A DNA stretch of 64,000 nt from Dichetophora obliterata (GCA_963920525.1 OY986435.1:96083727-96147726); one strand, 5' to 3'; positions 1 through 10,202 are shown, numbered from the stretch's first letter. The notes: a model not told the origin generated them from the sequence alone. A program made the numbers and translations.

Positions 1-280
1 TTATTAAAAAACTTGTTTTGAAAAATAAGGATCAAGTTTGAAAATTAGCCAATTATTGAAACGACAAATCTCTTTAAATTCCACAAAAATTTATTCAATT
101 AATTCAAATTTTGCACACAAGCTTTAATTTCAAATGTACACTACGAGATTTGCTACATATATTCCGGGAATATATATTAAGACCGAATTTTTTTAATGGT
201 AAATAGCTTTATTGTTCTTCGGAATATTCTTTTTTTAATATAAATACATTTTTGCATGCGTTCAAACCATTAAGCATAAC
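1..280. other. AT-rich sequence, no feature seen
   Basis: No open reading frame of note, no inverted repeat and no recognisable repeat family was seen here. It ends where a CAGGGCT-type terminus begins at 281. Confidence 0.5.
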
Positions 281-408
281 CAGGGCTGGGATTTTGATAA
301 CCTAAACTGAAAAAAATTGTCTAAAAAAGTTGGCAAAAAATACCTAAAAACTGCAGAAAATGACCTAAAAACTATTGAACTTAAAATTAATTTTATATAA
401 TTTTTATA

Positions 409-1553
409 AAGGGTTGTTAAATTTTAAGGGCCGATGTTGATTTTGAATAAAACACAAATTATTAAGGAAATTATTTTATTATAATATTGGTATGGTTCAA
501 TTATGTATGGAACAAAATATCGGCCAAATGGCCTCACCTCCATTCGATGGTCCAAGTTTTCGATGACGCTGAGGCATAATTGAGGTTCTATGCCGTTAAT
601 GTGCCAAATTATCTCATACTTTAGCTCTTGAATTGTTGCTGGCTTATCGACGCACGCCTTTTCTTTGAAATAACCCAAGAAAGAAGTCGAACGGCAAGAA
701 GTGGCACCGTCCTGTTGAAACCACATATCGTCCACATCTATATCTTCCAAATCAGGCCATAAAAAGTTCGTTATCATCTCACGATAGCGAACACCATTCA
801 CAGTAACTGCCTGACCGGCCTCATTTCGGAAAAAATACGGCCCATAAACCGCACCAAACAGTCACTCTTTGTGGGTGCATTGGTTTTTCGACAATCACTC
901 TTGGATTATCATTCACCCATATACGGAAATTCTGCTTATTGACGAATCCGCTGAGGTGAAAATGTGCCTCATCACTGAAGATAATTTTCTTCGAAAATTG
1001 ATCATCCACTGTTGTCATTTCTTGCCACCATTCTGACCGTTGACGACGCTTGAAATGGTCAAGAGGCTTTAGTTCTTGAGTCAATTGCACCTTGTAAGCG
1101 AGTAAATGCAAGTCTTTATGCATAATGTTCATCAACGACGAGCGTGAGAGGTGCAATTGTTGGGCACGACGACGAGTTGAGGCGGACGGGTCTTCAGCCA
1201 CACCATCGCGAACAGCAGCAACATTTTCTGCAGTACGAGCTGTACGAGCATGCACTGGTGTTTTCACATTTCCTACAGACCCGGTTTGCTCAAATTTTTG
1301 CACGGTTTTTCCGATTGTACGCACATTTCACGATTAAATTGATCGAAAAAAATCACGAAGTGCACGATATGCATTATGATTTGAACGTCTATTTTCATAA
1401 TAAGCCTGAATAACTTTTCCTCGATTGTGTATCTTTCCATGGTTCAAATAGAATTAGTCTGAAATTGAGAAATATCAAATGAAATGCAGAAAAAAACTTG
1501 ACGTTTAGGTGTGGTTCACATTTAACATCGGCCCTTAAAATTTAACCACCCCT
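409..1553 (-). mobile_element. DD41D-type Tc1/mariner element, complete ends
   Basis: The element is 1145 bp and is bounded by 30-bp terminal inverted repeats at 409-438 and 1524-1553 that match at 28 of 30 positions (core TTAAATTTTAAGGGCCGATG). Each end is flanked by the dinucleotide TA (407-408 and 1554-1555), the usual Tc1/mariner target duplication. The boundaries are confirmed by an uninterrupted paralogous site near 1880-1900, where the left flank (ATAATTTTTATA) runs directly into the right flank (CATAGCGTTACAG). It contains one transposase pseudogene on the minus strand. Confidence 0.9.
424..1440 (-). pseudogene. DD41D (rosa-like) transposase, broken
   Basis: This encoded a transposase that cuts and pastes the flanking element. 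Reading on the minus strand from an ATG at 1440, a helix-turn-helix N-terminus is followed by an AENVAAV/RRRAQQL segment and the first catalytic Asp in FSDEAHFHLSGFVNKQN, then VTVWCGLWA. The second Asp is in WFQQDGAT near 725-735. Lesions are visible: frame breaks and stops near 1330-1420, loss of about a dozen bases near 820 after CGLWA, and loss of the roughly 40 residues that should carry the segment leading to the third Asp. The C-terminal part (VDKPATIQELKYEI) remains. The family name is from memory of DD41D spacing and motifs; inactivity is certain. Confidence 0.85.
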
Positions 1554-1708
1554 TACATAGCGTTACAGTATATTAAAACGTACATTTTTTAAGTTATTAA
1601 AATTGAAAGAACGTTGATTGTCTAGCAAAATGTTTTTGTAAGCAGAAAAACTTTTTTCTACTTCTGCACTGACGAGAGGAACGTATTTAAAAGACGATAT
1701 GTCATTAC

Positions 1709-2334
1709 CAGGGCTCGTATTTCGATGACCTAAAAAACTGTAAAAAATTACCTAAAAAAAATGGCAAAAATAACCTAAGAACTCCAGAAAATTACCAAAA
1801 AAACGCAAACAATTACATAAAAAAAAACAAAAAACAATGCTTTAAAAATAAAACATTACTTAACTTAAAAATTATTTTATATAATTTTTATACATAGCGT
1901 TACAGTATATTACAAGGCACATTTTTAAGGCAAAATGTTTTTGTAAACTGAAAAACTTCTTTCTCCTCTTGTAAATAAAACTTTATAAATGCCATAAAGG
2001 AATATGCCATAAAGGAATATGTTTTAAATTTGCATTTTTACATTTTTTAGTACGAAAAAAAACGAAACAAAAACGAAAAAAAAATTATTTTAAAATTTCA
2101 CTAAAACTGACATATTTCATGGAAACCGAAATATGCTCTAAAAATTAAAAATGTCCAAAAATGACAATAAAATAACATAAAAATCGCTAAATCCTACTAA
2201 AAATACCATAAATGCCAGACCTGAAAACTTTTCATATATGGAATTTAGGAAACAGAAATGGACGTTCTAAATAACCAGGAAATGTCTTAGAAGCAGCAGA
2301 AAAAAGATGACATGTCATCGAAATTCTAGCCCTG
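1709..2334. mobile_element. Non-autonomous hAT-like element, CAGGGCT family copy 2
   Basis: The terminal inverted repeats CAGGGCTCGTATTTCGATGA (from 1709) and CAGGGCTAGAATTTCGATGA (reverse complement, ending 2334) bracket 626 bp. Flanking 8-mers GTCATTAC (1701-1708) and GTCATAAC (2335-2342) differ at one base, fitting an 8-bp hAT target duplication. The interior is AT-rich with no transposase. It includes the unoccupied version of the DD41D target at about 1880-1900. Confidence 0.8.
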
Positions 2335-2342
2335 GTCATAAC

Positions 2343-2720
2343 ATTTATGCAATTCCGCTTGAGACACCACCAAAACATAGTTTTTGAACGAATCAACAAC
2401 GGCTTCTTCTGGCGTCGAAAATTGTTGTATACGCAGTTTGTCCTTGATGTGGGGAAACAAAAAGAAGTCATTAGATGTCAATTCAGGACTGTATGAGTCG
2501 TTAATTCGATGTTTTGAGTGCTCAAAAACACCTTTGTTTGAGCTAATGTGTGGGGTATTGCCTTGGTGAAGAATGATTCTTTGGCGCTTCCGTTCTACCT
2601 GTCTCAAGTGGTACCGTGGCCACATTACCAGTTTTTTGGAAGAAACAGGCGACCATTCGCTTCGCAGTGCTTCGAGCTCAAACAACTTTTGTTTGTTTTT
2701 GTTTCAACAAATTTGTAAAG
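2343..2720 (-). pseudogene. mariner-type (DD34D) transposase, C-terminal relic
   Basis: The minus strand encodes, from about 2685 downwards, residues such as ILHQGNTPHISSNKGVFEHS, then SYSPELTSNDFFLFPHIKDK and FSTPEEAVVDSFKNYVL. These correspond to the second and third catalytic blocks of mariner transposases, where HQDNA and SPDLAPxDFFLF are usual. The second-block Asp is Gly here (HQGN) and the third-block PDLAP is PELTS, so the active site is lost. The N-terminal half is absent. It abuts the right target duplication of the preceding hAT-like element. Confidence 0.75.
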
Positions 2721-3402
2721 GCCCATACAGTTGCCTACTGTTTACTTTCAGGCTCATACGCATCCCTACCAGCATTGACACGATTGTCTGAAGAGCGCGT
2801 TTATTTTGCGATGCTTTGTTTACACTATATAACGATTGTTATGCGAGTTACACTAACAAAAAGCGTAGAAATCGAAATTGACACTTTGAACTATGAAATG
2901 ACGATTGTTTAATTAAAAATATATTTGCTTTCTTCAGAATTTCAAATGGGACACGTGCAAACATACAACAAACGACGATTGATTTTACTGTTATCCGAAG
3001 TCTGAACAGAATTTTTTTGCTTTGCAGCTTTCAATGATTGTTTCGTTTTAGTTGCGTCGTGGACTTAAAATAGTGAAGTTATCGTGATTTATAATTTTTT
3101 GGTAAAAAATTATTATTTGGCAATATTTATTTATTTAATTTATGTATATCGGTTGTGTCGTATTAAAAAAAATGTCATCGAATGTCATTCGGAAAGTGTC
3201 TATTTTGAAAGCGATCAGCAAATTATATTTTGTCTCCTTTGTCTCCTTCTTAATTTGAGATTTTAAAAAAATCTTGATAAAAAAACTTGAAACCAAAAAT
3301 ATTAAAAAACCTACGCATAGAATAAATTGTTTAATCCGCGTGCGCGACTTAAAGAATACATTCTATGAGCAGGTTTTTTAAGAATTCTATTTTGAAAATT
3401 TT

Positions 3403-3542
3403 GGCTATGGACAAAGTGAACGCGAGTGCCAACTTATTAGCAGACTAGTGCGACAGAACTAATAATGAATAATAAAACAAACTAATGAGAACAAGTGAGA
3501 TTAAGCTAACCAGTCTGCATCGGCGTTCACTCTGTCCAAGCC
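3403..3542. mobile_element. Small MITE with GGCT-TGGACA-GTGAACGC ends
   Basis: An inverted pair, GGCTATGGACAAAGTGAACG at 3403 and its counterpart GGCTTGGACAGAGTGAACGC (reverse complement, ending 3542), bounds about 140 bp without coding capacity. A single half of the same motif (GTTCACATATGTCCAAGCC) is seen again near 57933. Target duplication was not identified. Confidence 0.5.
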
Positions 3543-3608
3543 TAATAACGTAAAAAATACAGTTTTCAGTGACTGTAATAGATTTTTTTCAAATCTTTAA
3601 CTGAACAG

Positions 3609-3898
3609 AAAACAAAATATCATACACCCCACTAAGTCCTGAGGATCATATAGACCCTCAATATGAATTTGAATACATGCCATCGACGCCCATGGGTGCA
3701 GAATACACTCAATTCAGAACCATACCATACAATCAAAATATAACATCAGCTGGAATGGCAGATATATTGAAAGAAATAAGAGTAGTGAAAAGGCTTTGCT
3801 CACGACCAGCGGAGGAAGTCATCACTCTCTGTAATGAGGTTCGTAATCAAAAACGAGGCAGCACCAACTCCATTAGTTTCATTTTTTATACAAACTAA
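3609..3898 (+). CDS. Candidate exon of an unrecognised gene
   Basis: A pyrimidine-rich run ending in CTGAACAG at 3608 resembles a 3' splice site. It is followed by a frame open for about 95 codons to a stop at 3896-3898. The predicted segment reads YTPLSPEDHIDPQYEFEYMP, then a Met/Thr/Asn-rich stretch, then a charged helix-like part with KEIRVVKRLCSRPAEEVITL and RNQKRGSTN. AATAAA occurs shortly downstream (near 3910). Amino-acid composition looks coding rather than like translated AT-rich DNA. I do not recognise the family; it could equally be a captured or transposon-encoded fragment. Confidence 0.3.
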
Positions 3899-3962
3899 TC
3901 ATTATTTAAAATAAACTTTCAAATCATATCCACATCTGCTTTTATGAAAAGTGGCTTTAGGT

Positions 3963-4145
3963 ATACAATTTTAACAATCGTCTAGGCGATCATTTCAGGA
4001 TCAGTATCGGAGCTTCAAAAACGGAACTTTTAACAATCGTGAATGCGACTCTTTTACGATCAGTTTTGGCGATTGAAAAACAAACCTTTTAACAATCGTG
4101 TAGGTGACACTTTTATGATGCTTTTTGACGACGCGTTAAGGGGCT
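3963..4145. repeat. 59-bp degenerate tandem repeat, three units
   Basis: TAACAATCGT occurs at 3972, 4031 and 4090, exactly 59 bp apart each time. Between these anchors the units share GCGA(C/T), TTT.(A/C)GATCAGT and a trailing run of A with moderate divergence. Related ATCG-rich words continue to about 4300. Confidence 0.7.
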
Positions 4146-4375
4146 ATTTTAATGCATCGCAAACGACTCTTTTTGAAGAGATCATAACGGCCAACAGTTA
4201 CTTCCGATACCCTGAACTTATACGATTAGAATACGAGCTCGTTTACGATTAATTCAATCGTTTCACTGATCGCAAGCGACTCCTTCGCGACTAAAAATGC
4301 TGGCTGGGATAGATCTACGCATAGATACGCATTAATAAATACCGTGATTGTATTTATTAAGTGTTTATTTGCACC

Positions 4376-4620
4376 ATGACACGAGTCTTTTTTGAGTGAT
4401 TGTCAAATTATGTGGAATCCAACGTGAAAAAATCTTTTTCATAACTATGTGCTCATGTAAAATGGTATGTATGCTGGTGAAAGTGCCAGGAGATGCCCCA
4501 ATTTCATGGTATGTCACTTGACGATCAAGCACTATCAGTTCGCGAATAGCATCAATGTTTTGTGGGACAGTAACAGTAGTACGGTCCCGCTTTAATTCTG
4601 TGTATCACCGATATATAGAG
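4376..4620 (-). pseudogene. mariner-type transposase relic, N-terminal part
   Basis: The minus strand reads IRELIVLDRQVTYHEIGASP, then TILHEHMVMKKI and RWIPHNLTITQK. This matches the helix-turn-helix to linker part of mariner transposases, where an ILHxHLGMKKLCSRWIPHxL-type signature precedes the catalytic domain. No catalytic block is present nearby. It differs from the C-terminal relic at 2343-2720, so the two need not be one element. Confidence 0.65.
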
Positions 4621-5699
4621 GTTTTTGCGGGTGCTTCATCGCCGAGATAATTCACGTCGAAAGCTGTAAAAATTAACCGCACAAAAATCTTGACGCGCTA
4701 ATTCCATTTTTTTGCTTAAATAAAATTTTAAAAGCACTGAAAATAACACAATATGTAGCGCACTTCCACCAAAACGTTGTGAGATTTTATAAAAAGATAA
4801 GATTTAAAAAAATTATCGATAAACTTGATATTTTACACAGAAGTTTTGATATTCTAAACGTACTCCGAGCTTGAAATTTTAAAAATTTTTATAAAGAGAA
4901 TCCACACCCAATAGAAAGTGACGTCATCAACATCAGCATACAACAAAATAATGCAACATTCAAAACTTCGCATACAAAAAATGCACGATTGTAAGACTAT
5001 TTTAATTGTGGCCTAGTCAAGAATATTCCTTTACTTGAATTGTATCTAACCACCTCAAATCATTTAAGATATTAAAATAGAGTATCTATTTAGTTAAAAT
5101 CCACTGTCCACTTCACTTCTTAGAAAAACAAAACTACTTTCTGCGGAAAAAAAAATGTTAATGTGTCTCGAGAACTCGTCAAAAAATTTAAGATACGGTA
5201 AAACGAGCATCGGAACAATGTGAGAAGCAAACATTAACAATAACACGATGCGACAGTCCAAAATACCTGGTAAGCAATATTATCGAGTAAAATATTGTCG
5301 AGTAACATCTGTTTCTGAAATTTCTAAACACCCGCAAAATCTTGACTTACGGTTAAAAAACAGGTTTTGCGTACCTTTGCGCTCTTATAAGTCAGTGACT
5401 AAGATATATATTTTAGACCTGATCGGTAGTAAAGTAGTGCATCTGAATACCATTTAAAAAAATTAAATCTTATCAAAATCGGACCATCTGTGGCCGCACC
5501 AAACTCAATAAAATAATCAAAATTTACCAAAATTTCTGATAGTAATCATTTTTGTGTCTTTCACAATTCATAGAAACAAAAAACGTGCCCATACAAAGAG
5601 TATTCTTGTAACCCAAAAAAGGCCCCTTTGTAAAAAAATTTTAGCTAGTCTAAGGGTTAACACATCGCGAAATCTTTTCGTGGATGGCACTAAAGGGTG

Positions 5700-6190
5700 A
5701 TTGTGTTTCTGTGATAAATGGTCTTCAGTGACGAAGCTCACTTTTGGATCAATGGGTACGTCAACAACTAGAATTGGCGAATTTAGTCTGAAGAGCAACC
5801 AGAGTCAGTTCAAGAGTTGTCAATGCACCCTGAAATATGCACTATTTGGTGCGGTTTGTGGGCCGGCGGCATCATTGGACCGTACTTTTTCAAAAATAAT
5901 GAAAATAGCGAAGTTATAGTCAATGGAGCAAGGTGCGATGATTATCGATTTTTTTTGGCCCAAAATGGAAGACTTGGACTTGGTTGACATGTGGTTTCAA
6001 TAATACGGTGCCTCATGCCACGCGATACTATGGACCATTGAGAGGCGAATTTGGGATCAATTAGTCTCACGTTTGGAGCCGTCAAGATCATGCGATTTGA
6101 CCACACTAGACTGTTTTTTGGGGGGGCTACGTGAAGTCCCTCGTGTACATGTTTCACGTAATAAATCAAATTTATTTTTTTAATCAATTT
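5700..6190 (+). pseudogene. DD41D transposase relic (family B)
   Basis: In the plus direction the first catalytic block FSDEAHFWINGYVNN is followed by QPESVQELSMHPE, TIWCGLWAGGIIGPYFFKNN and then out-of-frame remnants matching the second-Asp region (near 5980-6005), SRFG(A)V and FFWGYVKSLVY. Several stops and frameshifts separate the blocks, and the N-terminus is missing. The same family occurs at 27885-28150 and 56590-57830. It differs from the element at 409-1553. Confidence 0.7.
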
Positions 6191-6519
6191 TGTAATTTTC
6201 TTAATTTTCTTTTCAATGACACAAAAATCCTAAACATATTTTAAAAATAAAAAAGTTGTTTGTACTTCAAAAATTTAACTAAACTGAAAAAATAATAATT
6301 GCACTGCGTTTTTTTTAATAAATTAGGAAGAAAAAATTTTAAAAGATGTAAGAAGTGTCCCCTATTGTTTTTAATGCATATGAAATGTTATGAATGAAAA
6401 CCTCTCAAAAATCTACGAACCTCATAGAAAATTTGAAAGAAAACATTATGAAAACACTATGCATTCTAATTGCAAGTTTTGTAATATCATTTCCTTCTAT
6501 TTGTTTGTTATATTTCAGA

Positions 6520-6710
6520 TTTCAGCACATGTGTATGAAAAGGAAAGTGATCCTTATACATTTGAAAAGAAAAGAGGTTGTAAACTGTGTTTACAGGGAA
6601 GTGTTAAGATGCGCAGCAAAACTCGCTTTTTTGTGAAAAATGTCTATACCCAGTATGCCAACAACATTCCAAATCTGGTTATGTTTGTTTCAAGTGCATG
6701 AATGAATGAA
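6520..6710 (+). pseudogene. piggyBac-like transposase C-terminal Cys-rich relic
   Basis: After a possible splice acceptor (ATATTTCAG, near 6519) the frame reads YEKESDPYTFEKKRGCKLCL, then MRSKTRF. One base appears to be missing from the T-run near 6630; past it the other frame gives CEKCLYPVCQQHSKSGYVCF and KCMNE before a stop. The spacing CxxC ... CxxC ... C.H ... CxxC is that of the C-terminal zinc-binding domain of piggyBac-type transposases, which contacts the element ends. No catalytic domain is present. AATAAA follows the stop. Confidence 0.5.
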
Positions 6711-6794
6711 TTAATAAAACGTGTACAACAACATTATAAATTTCAACCTCAAAAAATGAATAAATAAAGAAGATAATTTATTACTTAAAAAAAA

Positions 6795-7135
6795 AACTGA
6801 CGAAACGATCGGATTCAAAATGGCCACCAGTGCATTTACCAAGAGTATAAAACAAAAAAACACATTTTTAGTGTCAAAAATATTTTTAAATTCTTACATA
6901 AAATTCAAAATCAGCGACCTCTTAATTCTGCCAGCACATATACAAAGAGCACAAAACAAATAAACGCATTTTCAAGGTCCACCCTAGTGTCAAAAATCTT
7001 TTTGAAATTTTAATATCACGTTCGAAATCAGCGACCCCTTTTACTGCTAGCACATATACAAAAAGTATATAAAAACCACATTTTTAGGGTTCGCTCTAGT
7101 GTAAAAAATATTTTTTAAAATTCCAACATTTGATT
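6795..7135. repeat. 117-bp tandem repeat, about 2.5 units
   Basis: TCAGCGAC recurs at 6911 and 7028 and AGCACATATA at 6933 and 7049, giving a period of 116-117 bp. Units share CTAGTGT.AAAAAAT, TTCGAAATCAGCGACC and CACAT(A)TACAAA. The word for GGGGTCGCTGATTTCGAA also occurs, in the opposite orientation, in the 32 kb satellite. Confidence 0.75.
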
Positions 7136-7203
7136 CAAACTTAATTTCTTAAAACTTAATTGCAATATAGATTTTCACATAGATTTAAAACAAACAAGCA
7201 AAT

Positions 7204-7920
7204 ACATAGTAAGAAACGATGGAAGTAGGTATGCACCAGATAGGAGAGAACAAAAAAATGACGCACAAAGGAAAAAAAAAAAAAAAAAATTGAGAAATTG
7301 AGAAAAGAAGCAAACGAAAGCAAATGACACCACAAATTATTTTGGCGATAATTTTTACAGTTCAATGAACGGATTTACCTTTTATAGAGCATTTAAGAAT
7401 TAATGTTAAATAACACTTAGTTATTTCCCGCTTGTAACAATTTGTCGGTGATGACATAATAATGCAGAACTGTAAGCGGGAACGAGATCTTGTTTGTGCT
7501 CACATTATTTTCTTTTTATTGCTAAAACAACAGTTTGACTTTATTCGTCTTTGTACCAAAATCGTGTTTTCTAACAGAATGTGTTTTTGTGAAAACTATT
7601 AATTTTTTTGCTTAAGACAGAACAAAGTTTTATATATAAAATAAAGTATTATTAAACAGTAACTATGGAGTGCTAGTTACTGATAAAAGGTAATAAATTC
7701 GTTCATGAAATTGTAAAAGTTATTGTTGAAATAATTTGTGGCGCCATTTGCTTTTGTTTGCATCTTTTCTGTGTGTTCTCTTTCGTTTTCGTTGTCCTTT
7801 TAGCATAGAGAGGATTTTCATTTTCAATTTTGTTTGTTGTTCTTTTCAATTTTGTGCGTCATTTTTTTGTTCTCTCCTATCTTGCGCATACCTACTCCAA
7901 TTGTCGCTTACTGTGTAAAG
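7204..7920. mobile_element. Fold-back element with ~185-235 bp arms
   Basis: The left arm (7204-7388) and right arm (7681-7917) are reverse complements with scattered differences. Shared blocks include GTAGGTATGC, AGGAGAGAACAAAAAAATGA, CACAAATTATTT and ATTTACCTTTTAT. The central ~290 bp includes a segment (7430-7505: CCCGCTTGTAAC ... GCGGGAACGAGATC ... GTGCTCACATTATTT) that is found inverted at 11945-12035. No coding capacity. Confidence 0.8.
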
Positions 7921-8193
7921 TAGATGTCCTCAGTGTTTGAGCGGCCATGTCCAAACAAATGTAATTGATAATTGTAAGCACACTTCCGAGGGCCCCAACT
8001 ACACTGTATTTAAGAAATAATTGGCTACGTCATGTGCTTATTTGCCAATGGGTTTACACATAAAACTCTGATCTGGCTTAGACATAAAGATTAATAATTT
8101 TCACAAACACACTTCACTGCAAAACTTCCTGCTATAAAACACTATGTTGCTACAAGGCATCTGCATGAATGCATTCGGAAGCAACCATGGCAA

Positions 8194-8392
8194 AATTAGA
8201 CAAGGTAGTGTTAGGACGGAGAACCGGTGACCGAAACTGTCAAAACGAAGTTGACATTTCATACAAAATCTGCAACCAATGAGAATGCAATATGAAAGCA
8301 AAAATTGGCAAAAATACTAAAATGGCTGAGTTTGACAGTTATGGTCACTAAGAAAGAGAGCGCATTCAGCCCTAACAATGCCATGTCTAGTT
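8194..8392. mobile_element. 199-bp MITE, copy A
   Basis: The termini AATTAGACAAGGTAGTGTTA and the reverse complement of AACAATGCCATGTCTAGTT form terminal inverted repeats. A copy of identical length (199 bp) and the same interior lies at 33899-34097. The interior is non-coding (GACCGAAACTGTCAAAACGA, AATGAGAATGCAATATGAAA). Confidence 0.85.
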
Positions 8393-9350
8393 CTACAATG
8401 GAAGCAACGTCAACACATTTGCTAAGAAAATAAATGTTTATAGTCTTTCACACTCAGCTATCAAATACGAATGAGCACAAGTAAACAGAGAAGGAAAATA
8501 TTTGTGTATTGCACTTAAATCAGTAGAGCACTCAAAATGAAATGAACTTGAATTCTTGTGTTATTCTGTGAGTAATATTTCGGTACACCAAGTACATGTA
8601 GTGGAACACACACAGCCATGTAGATAGAAATTGCCCGGTAGTTTCTTGAAGAAATCTCAAATGAATCATGTATGATTTTTCTTGATCCTTGACGAAACAT
8701 GCTGATCTGGCCACACATTTCATTGACGAAAATTTCATATAAATGTTCCAAATTCGTGCAAGACGCAATGCAGAAAGGTCGGGATATATCATGCACGAGC
8801 CCAATATCGAAATATTGAGGAAGTTTCGTTAACGAAAAGCAGACAGGAATATAGAGAAAATTCGTCAAGGAATTAAAATCGAAACGTGCTTCTGGACCAA
8901 ATTCAACATAGTGCGATATATTTGATAGGGGATAAAAATATTTCATCCTCTCTCAACTCTATTGGAAATCGACGTAATGTTGGTTTCGTAATGGCCTGAC
9001 GCCACCACACCGTATGTTTTCCAGGTCCACTCGGGTAGCTGTCCAAGCCCATTCCTTTACCATTGCCACACAGAACCTCATGTTGTAGTGATAATTCGTT
9101 CTTTAGTCGTAAGGTAATGTTGCGGAATAGTCTCCCTGCGAGCGTGTTTCCCGTCAGTTTTGAGCTGTGCAAATTTAAAACCTCTAACTAACTATCACCC
9201 ACCTTCCAAATCAACACAATGCTCATACATTTATAAAAAGCATCACCTGAGCTTTCACTATACAAAACAGAAAAAAATTATACCAAATTGTCAAAATCAA
9301 ACGAATTCGACAGTAATGGCAATGACACCTAAACAGTGATGTCAATGATA
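8393..9350. other. No supported feature
   Basis: A 143-codon minus-strand frame (8515-8946) lies here, but I could match it to nothing and it has no start context, splice signals or composition that would separate it from chance. No repeat structure was seen. Confidence 0.4.
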
Positions 9351-9351
9351 G

Positions 9352-9430
9352 TTCAATACTATCGAAATCCATCGATAGTCAGTCCAAAACTATCGATAAT
9401 CAAGATAGTGTGAAATTATCGATAGTGTCA
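9352..9430. promoter_or_regulatory. Cluster of TATCGATA-like motifs
   Basis: Five CTATCGA/ATCGATAG words fall in about 80 bp. TATCGATA itself occurs at 9391-9398 and 9417-9424, with ATCGATAG at 9371. In Drosophila TATCGATA is the DRE, bound by DREF and BEAF-32 at promoters and domain boundaries. No gene is visible next to it, so this may instead be subterminal DNA of an unrecognised transposon. Confidence 0.35.
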
Positions 9431-10202
9431 TCTATAGTTTGCGAACTCTACAGTTTAGCCTCTGAACGATTCGGCGAATTACAAGAATCATGAATATTTT
9501 GAAGTTGTTATAATAGAGTGGAAAAAGTTAGGCGCTGACAACCGCTACTTTGCATTATATTTTGTATGCATTTTTTTTTAAGTCCAGTAGCTCATGCAGA
9601 AACTTCCTTTAAGAAATCATCACGAAAAGTTCGTCAATGATGCCGCGAACTACTGGGTGAGTTCAATTGTGTCAATAAGAGGAAAAGGCAATGCTGAAAT
9701 TATAAGGAAACTTAATGCAAGGGGTTTTAGGAAACTTTGAAACTGAGAATGAATAAAAAATGATATTATTTGAGCTCTGAGGGAAGGAAAATTATGCGTT
9801 TATTAGCAATAAATAATATAAATAAATAGTTAATAGAAAATTTTTAAAAAAATTCTTAATATATTCGAAGAATTTGAGCAACAAAATAAATATCGTTTTT
9901 ATAGTTTTTTATAGGTTTGGCTTTATAGCATTTTTAAAATATATGTTTTTAAACAGTTTCACTAATTCACTTATCAATTCAGTTTTATTTTTCAGAAAAA
10001 AGTTAACAAAAAACCAGTTGATCACTTCACTATGCCCACCAGTGTTGCCAGCATAGTTGAGTAAGTTGAGTGTTTATAATTAAAAATCGACTTGAAATTG
10101 ACAAAGTTATGGAACTTTATCTAACAGCATTTCTTAAATTTCTAAAATTTTCACATGACTTGTTGAATTTATTTATTTCCTATATAATTTAATAATTTAA
10201 TC
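9431..10202. other. AT-rich sequence, no feature seen
   Basis: Nothing coding or repetitive was recognised. Confidence 0.4.

Larger units (their letters stand above)
281..1708. mobile_element. CAGGGCT-family repeat, copy 1 (hAT-like, interrupted)
   Basis: The copy opens with CAGGGCTGGGATTTTGATAA and short A-rich direct repeats of the form ACCTAAAAA(C/A). The same opening is seen at 1709, so these are two copies of one family. Copy 1 is interrupted by the DD41D element at 409-1553 and resumes at 1556 with CATAGCGTTACAG, which matches copy 2 at 1896. It has no coding capacity. Its right end was not found; copy 2 sits inside or against it at 1709. The hAT assignment rests on copy 2, which has an 8-bp target duplication. 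Confidence 0.6.

Noticed and set aside
5568..5919. Minus-strand frame opposite the DD41D relic
   Set aside because: It is the shadow of the plus-strand transposase remnant, which carries the conserved blocks.
6795..7135. CRISPR array
   Set aside because: The direct repeats are long, diverged and contiguous, with no spacers; eukaryotic satellite-like DNA.
8515..8946. 143-codon minus-strand open frame
   Set aside because: No recognisable domain, no splice or start context, and AT-rich composition; several frames of this size are expected by chance in 64 kb.
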